Origin: Paeniglutamicibacter psychrophenolicus
GTDB lineage: Bacteria; Actinomycetota; Actinomycetes; Actinomycetales; Micrococcaceae
Direction: 5' to 3'
Length of the DNA: 64,000 nt
NCBI RefSeq assembly: GCF_017876575.1
Contig: NZ_JAGIOE010000001.1
Span: forward strand, 3,204,443 to 3,268,442
Shown: piece after piece, positions 1 to 8,080 of the stretch
Numbering within the stretch: position 1 is the stretch's first letter
How the letters are laid out: every line of letters starts with the position of its first letter
The notes under the pieces: model-generated
What the model was told of the DNA's origin: nothing
Database searches by the model: none
What the model saw: the letters and a program-made list of their open reading frames with translations, nothing else
Program-made: the position numbers and the translations under genes

Positions 1-86
1 AGGAGCACCCCGGAACCACCGCCCGGCATCGAATGGGGACCAGCAACGCCGGGCACACCACCGGCTTCCGGGAAACACTCGCCTGA
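1..86 (+). CDS. possible 3' end of an upstream gene (partial, unidentified)
   Basis: One forward frame is open from the window edge to a TGA at 84-86 and would end in a peptide reading GTSNAGHTTGFRETLA. Only about 28 codons are visible, so no family can be named. It is listed because the downstream oxidase has its own ribosome binding site and this stretch could be the tail of the preceding gene. It may equally be non-coding. Confidence 0.2.
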   Translation, partial: EHPGTTARHRMGTSNAGHTTGFRETLA

Positions 87-280
87 TATGCGCCCCCAGG
101 GGGTGCCTTGGGGCTCACGCCATCGGCCCGATGGTGCCGTTGGGGGCACCCGCCGGGATGGCGAAACGGTGCCGCGAAGCCGCGGCACCTCCCGATCCGG
201 CGCCGTCCTCCCGGATGCCGGCATCGCCGCCACGCACGGGGCCGCCACCCGCACACCCGCTTCCCAAGGAGATCCCACCC
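87..280. other. upstream region of the FAD oxidase with GGTGCC/GGCACC inverted repeats
   Basis: This leader contains several short inverted repeats built on GGTGCC and GGCACC. One lies around 134-148. A stronger one, GGTGCCGCG pairing with CGCGGCACC, lies around 172-194. There is no T-run, so a classical terminator is not evident. They could be a roadblock, an attenuator or chance in GC-rich DNA. The ribosome binding site AAGGAG at 266-271 belongs to the next gene. Confidence 0.3.
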
Positions 281-1651
281 ATGGCCACCAACGGCATCGC
301 CGCCTCCGCATTGCGCTCCGCGATCGACGGCGAGGTATTCGATTCCACCGACCCCGGGTTCGAAGCCGCCTGCCTCGGATTCAACCTGGCCCACGAGTTC
401 CGGCCGGACATCGCGGTGCTGCCGCGCTCAAGCAGGGACGTCGCCGCCGCGGTGCGCCATGCCGCCGACCACGGGCTGGAGGTCCACGTGCAGGCCACCG
501 GCCACGGGCTGGGCACCCAGGCCCACGGCGGGCTGCTCGTCAACACCGCGGGGCTGCAGGAACTGGACCTGGATCCGGAGGCCCGCAGCGTGCGCGTCGG
601 GGCCGGGGTGCGCTGGAGCAAGGTCATTGCCGCAGCCGCACCGCACGGGCTGGCCCCGCTGAACGGTTCCTCCCCGGAGGTCGGGGTCGTCGGCTACACG
701 ATGGGCGGTGGCATCGGGCCGATGGGGCGCACCTTCGGGTTTGCCGCGGACCATGTCACCGCCCTGCGGATGGTCACCGCCTCCGGCGACACGCTCGAGG
801 TCGACGCCGTGCGGGAGCCGGAACTTTTCTGGGCGCTGCGCGGCGGCAAGTGCTCCGTCGGCATCGTCACGCAGCTGCAGTTCGCCCTGCAGCCCGTCGC
901 CGAGGTCTACGGCGGCGGCATCTTCTTTGCCGGGCAGCACGCTCCGGAGCTGTTCCACGCCTTCGGCCCATGGGCGCGCTCCCTGCCCGAGTCCACGACC
1001 GCCTCCATCGCCTTGCTGCGGCTGCCCGACGCCCCGGAGTTCCCCGAACCGTTGCGCGGCAAGACAACGGTGCACCTGCGCTATGTCCACGTGGGCGGCG
1101 AACAGCAGGGTGCTGCGTTGCTCGCCCCCATGCGCGGCACCGCCGGTGCACTGGTCGACATGGTGGCGATGATGCCGTACTCCCTGATCGGGTCCGTCCA
1201 CCAGGACCCCACCGACCCGATGCCCGCCTGGGACGCCTCGCTGCTGCTGGGCTCCCTGGACGCCGACGCCATCGACGCCCTGCTGGAAACGGCCGGGCCC
1301 CAGCTGCAGGTCCCGCTCATCCTTGCCGAGCTGCGCCACCTGGGCGGCGCCTTTGCCCGCCAGCCCGAGCATCCCAACGCCGTGGGCAGGCGGGATGCCG
1401 CCTTCGCGGTGAACGTGGTCGGCCCCTACGCCCCTCCGCTGCAAGAAGCGGTGGCGGCCAGTGGCCAGGCGGTGCTGGACGCCATGGAACCGTGGTCCCA
1501 CGGAGGACCCTCGATCAATTTTCGCGGCTTCTCCTGGGCCCCGGAGGATGTGCGCAAGGCCTGGGAGCCAGGGCACGTCGAGCGCCTGCGCCGGATCAAG
1601 GCCGACCGGGACCCGGATTCGCGATTCCGCTTCGGCTACCTGCTGGACTGA
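281..1651 (+). CDS. FAD-binding oxidoreductase (PCMH-type, berberine-bridge-like)
   Basis: The 456-residue product looks like a flavin-dependent oxidase of the FAD_binding_4/BBE type, which oxidises small alcohols, sugars or secondary metabolites. The PCMH FAD-binding half covers about residues 35-210. It includes a GHG motif at 74-76 whose histidine is the usual covalent FAD attachment site, and a glycine-rich GYTMGGGIG stretch. The C-terminus has a BBE-like segment (AWEPGHVERLRRIKADRDP). The usual second glycine-rich flavin motif reads RGGKCSVGIVT. I chose the ATG at 281 because AAGGAG lies ten bases upstream; a longer frame from 131 has no such signal. No signal peptide is seen. The substrate cannot be inferred. 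Confidence 0.82.
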   Translation: MATNGIAASALRSAIDGEVFDSTDPGFEAACLGFNLAHEFRPDIAVLPRSSRDVAAAVRHAADHGLEVHVQATGHGLGTQAHGGLLVNTAGLQELDLDPEARSVRVGAGVRWSKVIAAAAPHGLAPLNGSSPEVGVVGYTMGGGIGPMGRTFGFAADHVTALRMVTASGDTLEVDAVREPELFWALRGGKCSVGIVTQLQFALQPVAEVYGGGIFFAGQHAPELFHAFGPWARSLPESTTASIALLRLPDAPEFPEPLRGKTTVHLRYVHVGGEQQGAALLAPMRGTAGALVDMVAMMPYSLIGSVHQDPTDPMPAWDASLLLGSLDADAIDALLETAGPQLQVPLILAELRHLGGAFARQPEHPNAVGRRDAAFAVNVVGPYAPPLQEAVAASGQAVLDAMEPWSHGGPSINFRGFSWAPEDVRKAWEPGHVERLRRIKADRDPDSRFRFGYLLD

Positions 1652-1886
1652 GCACCGGGACCCTCCCCCCTTGGCGCACGGGGGCCAGCTGGCGGCGGCA
1701 CCAACTCCCGGCCATGCAGGGGTTCGATGCCCACGGCATTCCGAATGCGAAATTTCGGGACCGGCACTTCCACCTTCCCGCAGGCCACGTCCACGGGGGG
1801 ACTATTTGCCCTATCGGCCACCGATTCCCGGGCGTACGTTGGTGCCCAGCACGGCGGCTCGCGTTCCCACCCCGAGGAGGCACATC

Positions 1887-3374
1887 ATGTCATGGGGAAT
1901 TTTCCGCACGAAAACCATTGAGCAGACGATGGCCGAAACCGAGGAGCCCGAACACAAGCTCAAGAAAAACCTCGGCGCGCTGGATTTGATCGTCTTCGGC
2001 GTCGGGGTGAGCATCGGAGCCGGCATCTTCGTGCTCACCGGCCAGGCCGCGGCGTCCAATGCCGGGCCGGCCATCTCGATCTCCTTCCTCATTGCCGGGC
2101 TCGGCTGCGGGCTGGCGGCCCTGTGCTATGCGGAACTGGCCTCCAGCGTCCCGGCCGCCGGCAGCGCCTACACCTACACGTACGCGACCATGGGCGAGCT
2201 GCTGGCCTGGATCATCGGCTGGGACCTGATCCTGGAATTCACCGTCGGGTCCGCCGCGCTGGCCACCTCCTTCAGCCAGTACCTGGGCGTGGTCCTGGAT
2301 GGCACCCCCTTCGCCATCCCCGAGGCCATCGCCACCGCGGAGAACGGCGTATTGAACCTGCCCGCGGGATTGCTGGTCGTGGGCCTGGCCGTCGTGCTGA
2401 TCTCCGGGGTGAAGCTCTCCAGCCGCATCAACCAGGTCGTCACGGCCATCAAGATCCTTGTCGTGCTCGCGGTGATCTTCGTCGGGGCGTTCTTCATCAA
2501 CCTCGCCAACTGGTCCCCGTTCATTCCGCCGGCCTCGACCCCTGCGGCGTCCTCGGGAGGGGCGCTGCACCTGCCGCTGGTGCAAACGATCTTCGGGCTC
2601 GATCCCAGCGTCTTCGGCATCGGCGGGGTCTTCGCCGCCGCCGCCATGGTGTTCTTCGCCTTCATCGGCTTCGACGTCGTGGCAACCACGGCCGAGGAGA
2701 CCCGCAACCCGCAACGCAACATGCCCATCGGCATCTTCGGTTCCCTGGCCATCGTCACGGTGCTCTACATGGCGGTGTCCCTGGTGATCACCGGCATGCA
2801 AAGCTACAAGGACATCGATCCCGACGACGGGGCGCCGCTGGCCACCGCGTTCGTGAACGCCGGGCTGCCGGTGATGGGCGACCTGATCGCGATCGGCGCC
2901 TGCATCGGGCTGGTGGTGGTGTGCATGATCCTGTTCCTGGGCCAGACCCGCGTGGGCTTCGCCATGGCCCGCGACGGCCTGTTCCCGGCCGCGCTGGCCA
3001 AGACCCACCCGCGCTTCGGCACCCCCTACCGGTTCACGATCCTTGCCGCCATCCCGATCGCCATCCTGGCCACCTTCGTGCCGCTGTCCACGCTCGCGGA
3101 ACTGGTCAACATCGGCACCCTGGCCGCGTTCGTGCTCGTGTCCATCGGGGTCATGGTGCTGCGCCGCACCCGCCCCGACCTGCCGCGCGCCTTCAAGGTG
3201 CCGTGGGTCCCGGTGCTCCCGATCGCCTCGGTCATCGTCTGCTTCTACCTGATGCTGAACCTGGCCCTGGAGACCTGGATCCGCTTCGTGATCTGGCTGG
3301 CCATCGGCTTCATCGTCTACTTCGCCTACTCGCGGAAACACAGCCGGCTAAACCAGCCAACTTCCGTCCCCTGA
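1887..3374 (+). CDS. APC-superfamily cationic amino acid permease
   Basis: The 495-residue integral membrane protein belongs to the amino acid-polyamine-organocation superfamily. It starts with a charged cytoplasmic tail followed by KKNLGALDLIVFGVGVSIGAGIFVLTG, whose GAGIF segment is the unwound TM1 substrate site typical of the CAT/YfnA group. About twelve hydrophobic segments follow, with the conserved AEETRNPQRNMP loop after TM6. The start at 1887 is set by a GAGGAGG ribosome binding site at 1874-1880. It is probably a proton-coupled importer of basic or neutral amino acids; the substrate is inferred from the family only. It ends 33 bases from the convergent oxidoreductase gene. Confidence 0.85.
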   Translation: MSWGIFRTKTIEQTMAETEEPEHKLKKNLGALDLIVFGVGVSIGAGIFVLTGQAAASNAGPAISISFLIAGLGCGLAALCYAELASSVPAAGSAYTYTYATMGELLAWIIGWDLILEFTVGSAALATSFSQYLGVVLDGTPFAIPEAIATAENGVLNLPAGLLVVGLAVVLISGVKLSSRINQVVTAIKILVVLAVIFVGAFFINLANWSPFIPPASTPAASSGGALHLPLVQTIFGLDPSVFGIGGVFAAAAMVFFAFIGFDVVATTAEETRNPQRNMPIGIFGSLAIVTVLYMAVSLVITGMQSYKDIDPDDGAPLATAFVNAGLPVMGDLIAIGACIGLVVVCMILFLGQTRVGFAMARDGLFPAALAKTHPRFGTPYRFTILAAIPIAILATFVPLSTLAELVNIGTLAAFVLVSIGVMVLRRTRPDLPRAFKVPWVPVLPIASVIVCFYLMLNLALETWIRFVIWLAIGFIVYFAYSRKHSRLNQPTSVP

Positions 3375-3407
3375 GCTTCCCCACCGGCGCGCCGGGTCCC
3401 CGCCGTC

Positions 3408-4424
3408 TCAGGAAGGCATCACGATGATGACCTTGCCCTTCGCGCGCCGTGATTCAAGGCGCGCGAAGGCGCTGGCGAAATCATCCAAGGGGTAGGTGCT
3501 GTCGATGCCGAGCTTCAGCTTCCCCGCGTCGACCAACCCGCAAAGCAGCGCCAGCCCGCCGGCATCTGGCTCCATGAAGAAGAAGTCGTACGTGGCACCG
3601 GCCGCGGCGGCCGCCTTCCTGGCCTTGCGGCTCATGGCTGCGGCGACCGGGCGCACCAGCGCCCGGCGCAGGCCCGAGACCTCCGCCGGGATCCCCTCGG
3701 GTGTCAGCGGCCCGCTGATGGACACGACCTTTCCGCCGGCGCGCACGCGGGTGAACACGTCGTGGTCGGTTTCAAGGCCAACCAGGTCCAACACCTTGTC
3801 GAACCGCTCCGCGTAATCGGAAACCTTGGACTCGCGGTAGTTGATCACGAAATCCGCACCGGCCTGCTCGACGACCTGGCGTCCCTCCGGGGAGGCGGTT
3901 GTGGTCACGTGTGCCCCGGCCAGCTTGGCCAGCTGGATTGCCAGCAGGCCCACGCCTCCGGCTCCTCCTGTCACCAGCAACCGTTCCCCGGATTGCAGGT
4001 CCAGGTGGTTGGCGCCCAGCGCCTGCTGAGCGGTAAGGCCCGCCAGGGGCAGCGCCGCGGCATTGACCAGGGCAACGGACTTCGGCGCGGGGGCCACCAG
4101 GAATTCGTCGATGGCCAGGTACTGGGCCAGGGCGCCCAGTGCCGTCTTGCCCACGCGTGAGACCACCCTGTCCCCCACCGCAAAGCGGGAGGCCCCGGGA
4201 CCCAGCGCGGTGATGACCCCGCTGAGTTCGTTCCCGGCGATTTTCGGGAACTTGTAGGGGTGCAGCATCTTCATGGTTCCGGCCCGCTGCATCGCGTCGA
4301 CCGGGTTCAGGCCCACTGCGGCGACCTTGATGAGAACCTGGTTCTCCGCAGGTCGTTGTTCGGGCAACTCCAGGACCGTCATGACGTCCGGGCCGCCGTA
4401 CCTGGTGTAGGCAATGGCTTTCAT
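3408..4424 (-). CDS. NADP-dependent quinone oxidoreductase-like MDR enzyme
   Basis: The 338-residue product is a zinc-free medium-chain dehydrogenase/reductase resembling quinone oxidoreductase and enoyl reductase. The N-terminus MKAIAYTRYGGPDVM and the GroES-like domain are typical. A Rossmann motif, TGGAGGVGLLAIQLAKLAGAHV, lies near residue 150. No catalytic zinc cysteine set is seen. The ATG at 4422-4424 is preceded by GGAGGAATAAC, so the seven-codon longer frame is unlikely. A TTGACG hexamer and a 12-bp palindrome at 4494-4505 lie upstream and may form a regulated promoter. The likely role is NADPH-dependent reduction of quinones or reactive carbonyls; the exact substrate is unknown. Confidence 0.8.
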   Translation of the reverse strand: MKAIAYTRYGGPDVMTVLELPEQRPAENQVLIKVAAVGLNPVDAMQRAGTMKMLHPYKFPKIAGNELSGVITALGPGASRFAVGDRVVSRVGKTALGALAQYLAIDEFLVAPAPKSVALVNAAALPLAGLTAQQALGANHLDLQSGERLLVTGGAGGVGLLAIQLAKLAGAHVTTTASPEGRQVVEQAGADFVINYRESKVSDYAERFDKVLDLVGLETDHDVFTRVRAGGKVVSISGPLTPEGIPAEVSGLRRALVRPVAAAMSRKARKAAAAAGATYDFFFMEPDAGGLALLCGLVDAGKLKLGIDSTYPLDDFASAFARLESRRAKGKVIIVMPS

Positions 4425-4859
4425 GTTATTCCTCCGTTGCACCAAGGATCACTGCGCTTAACGGTGAACACGTCAAGCGATCATCCGGCGGGATAGGTGC
4501 ACCTAGAATCTACACGCCCACCACGGGCAAGCCACCGTGAGCCCACTCTCAGTGTCCGGCGACCGCGCGTCCGCCCGGGAACCGGCACGGAAATCCACCA
4601 CCTCCCGATTCCGGAGTTCGTTCTTCCGTGCAGCGGGCGGCCGAACCGGCTTCCCGCGGTTGCAACGCACGGTGGCGGTTGGCGAGACTGAACGCCGCCA
4701 CGCCCGCTCCGGCGGCCACGGGATCGACGGCAACACCGAAATGCGGTTCGGCAGGTGGCGCGGCCACCCACCACCAAGCAGCACAATGGATCGCCAGCGG
4801 GGTTGCAGGCCGCCTCTGCTGCGCTGGAGCCCCGGCTCGGTCCGGTCGCATCGGGGCAC
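4425..4859. other. intergenic region, no gene recognised
   Basis: This 435-base stretch between the oxidoreductase and the tRNA-Ala terminator has open frames on both strands but none with a recognisable family or ribosome binding site. The 100 bases nearest the oxidoreductase hold its candidate promoter and the palindrome at 4494-4505. I see nothing else. Confidence 0.6.
4494..4505. promoter_or_regulatory. 12-bp perfect palindrome, candidate operator
   Basis: TAGGTGCACCTA is a perfect 12-bp palindrome about 70 bases upstream of the oxidoreductase start. It sits about 17 bases upstream of a TTGACG hexamer at 4471-4476 (minus strand). The position fits a repressor or activator site. No regulator gene is adjacent. 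Confidence 0.3.
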
Positions 4860-4889
4860 AAAAAAGGCCTCCGACCTGAGTCGGAGACC
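4860..4889 (-). terminator. Rho-independent terminator of tRNA-Ala
   Basis: On the minus strand a ten-base stem (GGTCTCCGAC with GTCGGAGGCC) and four-base loop is followed by six T residues, 20 bases after the tRNA 3' end. Confidence 0.85.
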
Positions 4890-4910
4890 TTTCCTGTTCA
4901 CTTATTTCTG

Positions 4911-4983
4911 TGGAGGTAAGGGGATTCGAACCCCTGACCTTCTGCATGCCATGCAGACGCGCTACCAACTGCGCCATACCCCC
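4911..4983 (-). tRNA. tRNA-Ala (anticodon GGC)
   Basis: The 73-nucleotide cloverleaf has a seven-pair acceptor stem (GGGGGTA with TACCTCC, one G-T pair), the GGTTCGAATCC T-arm and the anticodon loop ATGGCAT, which gives GGC. The discriminator is A and no CCA is encoded. It lies downstream of rsfS on the same strand with its own promoter-like sequence and a terminator. Confidence 0.95.
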
Positions 4984-5015
4984 AGATGAGAGCCGCCCTT
5001 GCGGGCAACTCAACC

Positions 5016-5045
5016 ATCATAGGCCACACAAAACGCGTGGCGCAA
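5016..5045 (-). promoter_or_regulatory. putative promoter of tRNA-Ala
   Basis: On the minus strand TTGCGC at 5040-5045 and TATGAT at 5016-5021 are spaced by 18 bases, ending about 32 bases before the mature tRNA 5' end. This is a good sigma-70-type match in high-GC DNA. Confidence 0.5.
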
Positions 5046-5056
5046 ATCGGGTGTTC

Positions 5057-5470
5057 CTAGAGCGAGTCCGGGAGCGTTTCGATGTGCGACATGTCCGTGG
5101 CGGGCTCGCCGGTGGTAGGCAGCTCGATGAGCGGGCAGTCGCCCCAGAGGCGCTCCAGGGCGTAGAAGACGCGGTCTTCGTTGTGCTGGACGTGGATGAC
5201 CACATCCGCGTAGTCGAGCAGGACCCAGCGGCCGGCGCCGCGGCCTTCACGGCGGACCGGACGGATGTCGAACTGCTCGGCCAGCTTGTCTTCGATCTCG
5301 TCAACGATCGAGTTGACCTGGCGTTCGGAAGCTGCCGAGGCGATCAGGAAGGCGTCGGTGACACCGAGGCGTTCGGAAACGTCCAGGGCGATCAGGTTTT
5401 CGGCCTGCTTCTCGGCGGCGGCCAGGGCTGCGACCTTGACCAGGTTGATGGAATGTTCGTGGGCGCTCAT
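5057..5470 (-). CDS. rsfS: ribosome silencing factor RsfS
   Basis: The 137-residue RsfS/Iojap/YbeB protein binds ribosomal protein uL14 and blocks subunit joining when nutrients are scarce. The conserved core is complete, including ALDVSERLGVTDAFLIASAASERQVNSI and the end segment GRWVLLDYADVVIHVQ. Its length is normal for the actinobacterial form, which has a short acidic tail. AAGGAGA precedes the ATG. It is the last protein gene of the nadD-containing run, the usual neighbourhood for rsfS. Confidence 0.95.
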   Translation of the reverse strand: MSAHEHSINLVKVAALAAAEKQAENLIALDVSERLGVTDAFLIASAASERQVNSIVDEIEDKLAEQFDIRPVRREGRGAGRWVLLDYADVVIHVQHNEDRVFYALERLWGDCPLIELPTTGEPATDMSHIETLPDSL

Positions 5471-5512
5471 AGGGGGTTCTCCTTGAGGGAATTGTGGCGT
5501 CGCAAAAGCGCG

Positions 5513-7108
5513 CTAGTTGGAGTTCAGGAACATGATGAGGCCGGCCACCAGGGCCGCGCCTCCAACGGACAAGGCCGCGATGACCATCAAGTACATGTTG
5601 TTGGCACGGCGCATTCCGGCGGTCTGCACGTCCAACGGTTCGAGTCCCTGGGCGCGCACGGCACGCACGGGAGGACGAGCCGTCGAGGGCCCAACATCTT
5701 CGGCGCGGGCATCCCTGGATTCGGGTGCAACCACCGCCTTGCCGGCGGCCGGGGCCACGGGGGCCTTGGCCGGTGCTGCTGCGGCAGCTTGTTTCGCGGC
5801 CGGTGGCTTGGAGCCACCAGCCGATGCCTGGGCCGGAGTAGCAGCCTTTGGCTTGTGCGCAGGTGTGACCGCCGGGGCTTTCGCTGCCGGGGTCGTCGGC
5901 TGGGGCGCCCGGGGCGCCGAAGCCGGAGTCTTGGTGGCCGGGGCCGCATCGGTTTGCGGTTCCTCGACGATGGTGCCCTGGTCGGTCATGGCAATGCTGT
6001 AGCCACGTGTCAGCGGACCGGAGATGCCGGTGTTGACCAGCTTCTTCTCAATGTCCTCTTCGACCAGGTGGTTCATGGCGCCGGTGAAGGGGTCCGAGCG
6101 GCGGGCACCGGCACGCTGGGTGTTTTCCTCCTGCATGCGCAGGCGTTCGGCGGCGCGGCGGGAAATGATCGCGGCACGCGCGGCAAGCTCGCGCTGCTGG
6201 GCCAGGACCTCCAGGTCCACGTCGGCCAGGTCTTCCTCGGGCGCGATGAGCAGCGGCTCGCTCGGGGCGGCGCCGCCGGAGCGCCGGCGCAATGCCAGGG
6301 CTTCCTCGACGCTCATCTGCGGCGAGGGGGCTTCCGAATCGGATTCCGGCTGGGCCGCGGCAGGCTTGGCCGATGCCGGCTTGGCCGGTGCCGGCTTGGC
6401 CGGTGCCGCCTTGGCCGGTGCCGCCTTGTCCTTGGTGGCGAGCGGGGACGGCGCGGCGGCCGGGACCTGCGCGGCTCCTGCGTCCTTCGCGGCACCCAGT
6501 GCCTGCAGGCGCATCTGCTTGCGCGTCAGCGGTGCCGGGTCCTCGGCGGGGGCCGGGTCCTTGGGTGAAAGTTCGGAAACTTCCTGTTCCAGGCGGCGGC
6601 GGGTGCGCAGGGCCTCGCGGTCGCGGGCACGCTGCAGAGAGGTGCGCTCGGTGCGCTCCGGCACCGCGTCTACCTCACCGGTGGTGGCGCGACGGCTGCG
6701 CGCAGGTTCCGCCGGAGCCGGCACGGTCTGGGCCGCCGGCTTGGCGGCCACGGGATTCTGGACGGGAGTGGCGGCCGGCTTTGCCGCAGCCGGCTTCTCA
6801 ACCGGCTTGGCGACAGCCGGCTTTTCCACCGGCTGGGCAGCGGGCTTGGCGACCGGTTTGGCGACGGGCTTGGGAGCGGGTTGCGCCGCCGGCGCGGCGG
6901 CCTTGGGCGCAACAACCTCGGCCGCGGGCTTGGCGACCGCGGGCTTGGCTGCGGCAGGCTTGGCCGCCTCGGGCTTCGGCGCGGGGGGCACGGGCTTTTG
7001 GCCCGCCGCCGCCTCGCGGTCAAGCTGGGCTTCGGCCTCGGCACGTCGCGCCTCCCGCAGGGCACGCCTGCTGAGCGCGGGCCCGGTCTCGTCGCTCATC
7101 TTGTCCAT
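5513..7108 (-). CDS. tail-anchored, Ala/Pro/Lys-rich hypothetical protein
   Basis: The 531-residue product is highly charged and low in complexity. A basic, helix-prone N-terminus (SRRALREARRAEAEAQ) is followed by about 90 residues of AKP-type repeats. A charged, possibly coiled-coil middle comes next, then a further AKPA repeat tract. The end is a single membrane helix at about residues 507-527, followed by only a few residues (FLNSN). This looks like a C-terminally anchored protein with a large cytoplasmic domain. It lies 12 bases after nadD and just before rsfS, so it is probably co-transcribed with them. No enzymatic motif is seen and the function is unknown. An internal ATG three codons on is an alternative start. 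Confidence 0.75.
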   Translation of the reverse strand: MDKMSDETGPALSRRALREARRAEAEAQLDREAAAGQKPVPPAPKPEAAKPAAAKPAVAKPAAEVVAPKAAAPAAQPAPKPVAKPVAKPAAQPVEKPAVAKPVEKPAAAKPAATPVQNPVAAKPAAQTVPAPAEPARSRRATTGEVDAVPERTERTSLQRARDREALRTRRRLEQEVSELSPKDPAPAEDPAPLTRKQMRLQALGAAKDAGAAQVPAAAPSPLATKDKAAPAKAAPAKPAPAKPASAKPAAAQPESDSEAPSPQMSVEEALALRRRSGGAAPSEPLLIAPEEDLADVDLEVLAQQRELAARAAIISRRAAERLRMQEENTQRAGARRSDPFTGAMNHLVEEDIEKKLVNTGISGPLTRGYSIAMTDQGTIVEEPQTDAAPATKTPASAPRAPQPTTPAAKAPAVTPAHKPKAATPAQASAGGSKPPAAKQAAAAAPAKAPVAPAAGKAVVAPESRDARAEDVGPSTARPPVRAVRAQGLEPLDVQTAGMRRANNMYLMVIAALSVGGAALVAGLIMFLNSN

Positions 7109-7120
7109 TCCCGGCCGTCT

Positions 7121-7708
7121 CTATTCCTGGCCGTTGCTTACTGCGTTATTCTTGTCGTTGTACAGCTTGTACTTGGCGATGTACTGCACCACGCCGTCGG
7201 GCACCAGGTACCAGACCGGGTGTGCGGTCCGCACGCGTTCGCGGCAATCCGTGGAGGAAATCGCCATCGCCGGGACCTCCATCAACGACACGTCGTTGCG
7301 GTCCAGCACCGGCAGCTCGTGGCCGGGCCTGGTGACCCCCACGAAATGCGCGAGCTGCCACAGCTCCTCGGCGTTCTTCCACCCCATGATCTGCGCCATG
7401 GCGTCCGCACCGGTGATGAAGAACAGCTCCGCCTCCGGACGCTGTGCGCGCAGGTCCCGCAGCGTGTCGATGGTGTAGGTGGGGCCAGGGCGGTCGATGT
7501 CCACCCGGCTCACCGTGAAGCGCGGGTTTGCCGCCGTGGCGATCACCGTCATCAGGTAGCGGTGCTCGGCCGGGGCCACGTCGCGGTCCGACTTCTGCCA
7601 GGGTTCCCCGGTGGGCACGAACACTACTTCGTCAAGGTCGAAGACCGAGGCGACTTCGCTGGCTGCCACGAGGTGCCCGTGGTGGATCGGATCGAAGGTG
7701 CCGCCCAT
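7121..7708 (-). CDS. nadD: nicotinate-nucleotide adenylyltransferase NadD
   Basis: NadD adenylylates nicotinate mononucleotide to deamido-NAD in NAD synthesis. The nucleotidyltransferase signature [12 protein letters not shown] is at the extreme N-terminus and the [10 protein letters not shown] motif is near residue 150. From the ATG at 7706-7708 the protein is 195 residues. It then lacks the first beta strand, although the in-frame codons just upstream encode RLGV, as in other NadD proteins. No ATG, GTG or TTG occurs in frame between this ATG and an upstream stop; the only near-cognate candidate is CTG at 7748-7750, four bases after the stop of the preceding small gene. The identity is secure but the start is not. 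Confidence 0.9.
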   Translation of the reverse strand: MGGTFDPIHHGHLVAASEVASVFDLDEVVFVPTGEPWQKSDRDVAPAEHRYLMTVIATAANPRFTVSRVDIDRPGPTYTIDTLRDLRAQRPEAELFFITGADAMAQIMGWKNAEELWQLAHFVGVTRPGHELPVLDRNDVSLMEVPAMAISSTDCRERVRTAHPVWYLVPDGVVQYIAKYKLYNDKNNAVSNGQE

Positions 7709-7754
7709 GACGCCTAGGCGAAACGGGCGGTCCGTACGTTCGGCCGTCAGACGA

Positions 7755-7976
7755 CTACTGATGGCCGTGCTTGTTGGTGTGCGTACGGTGGGTGTCCTCG
7801 GGTTCCGGCTTGACCTGGTGGCGGTTGCCCACGTTGGAGTAGGACATGGTGATCAGCAGCATCAGCATGAACAGCAGGAAGATTCCGCCGCCGACGAGCA
7901 GCGCCTGCGTGCCGGTGGACATTCCGCCGGTCGACTCGGAAGCCAGGATAGCCGCGTTCAGGGACTGGGTAAACAT
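7755..7976 (-). CDS. small single-pass membrane protein
   Basis: The 73-residue product has one hydrophobic helix ([22 protein letters not shown], about residues 25-46). A polar, histidine-rich C-terminal tail ([11 protein letters not shown]) follows. GGAGAA precedes its ATG. It sits between proA and nadD, and its stop is four bases before a CTG that could start nadD, so the two may be translationally coupled. I believe similar small proteins occupy this place in related Micrococcaceae, but no function is known. Confidence 0.7.
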   Translation of the reverse strand: MFTQSLNAAILASESTGGMSTGTQALLVGGGIFLLFMLMLLITMSYSNVGNRHQVKPEPEDTHRTHTNKHGHQ

Positions 7977-8080
7977 GTTTCTCCAGGTTGTTATGTGTGC
8001 CGGGCCCGCGCAGGCGTGCCCGGCACGAAATTGTAACTATTTTTCTCGTTAGCCTCTATCGTACCCACCTTGGCACGCGG

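Noticed and set aside
1890-3341. 483-codon minus-strand frame opposite the amino acid permease
   Set aside because: The composition is almost only Gly, Asp, His, Arg and Glu, the typical antisense pattern of a hydrophobic gene.
4503-5013. minus-strand frames running through tRNA-Ala and the adjacent spacer
   Set aside because: They translate the tRNA itself and its terminator; no protein family.
5513-7108. AKP repeats considered as DNA satellite or CRISPR-like array
   Set aside because: The repeats are codon-level, imperfect and in frame, with no spacer structure.
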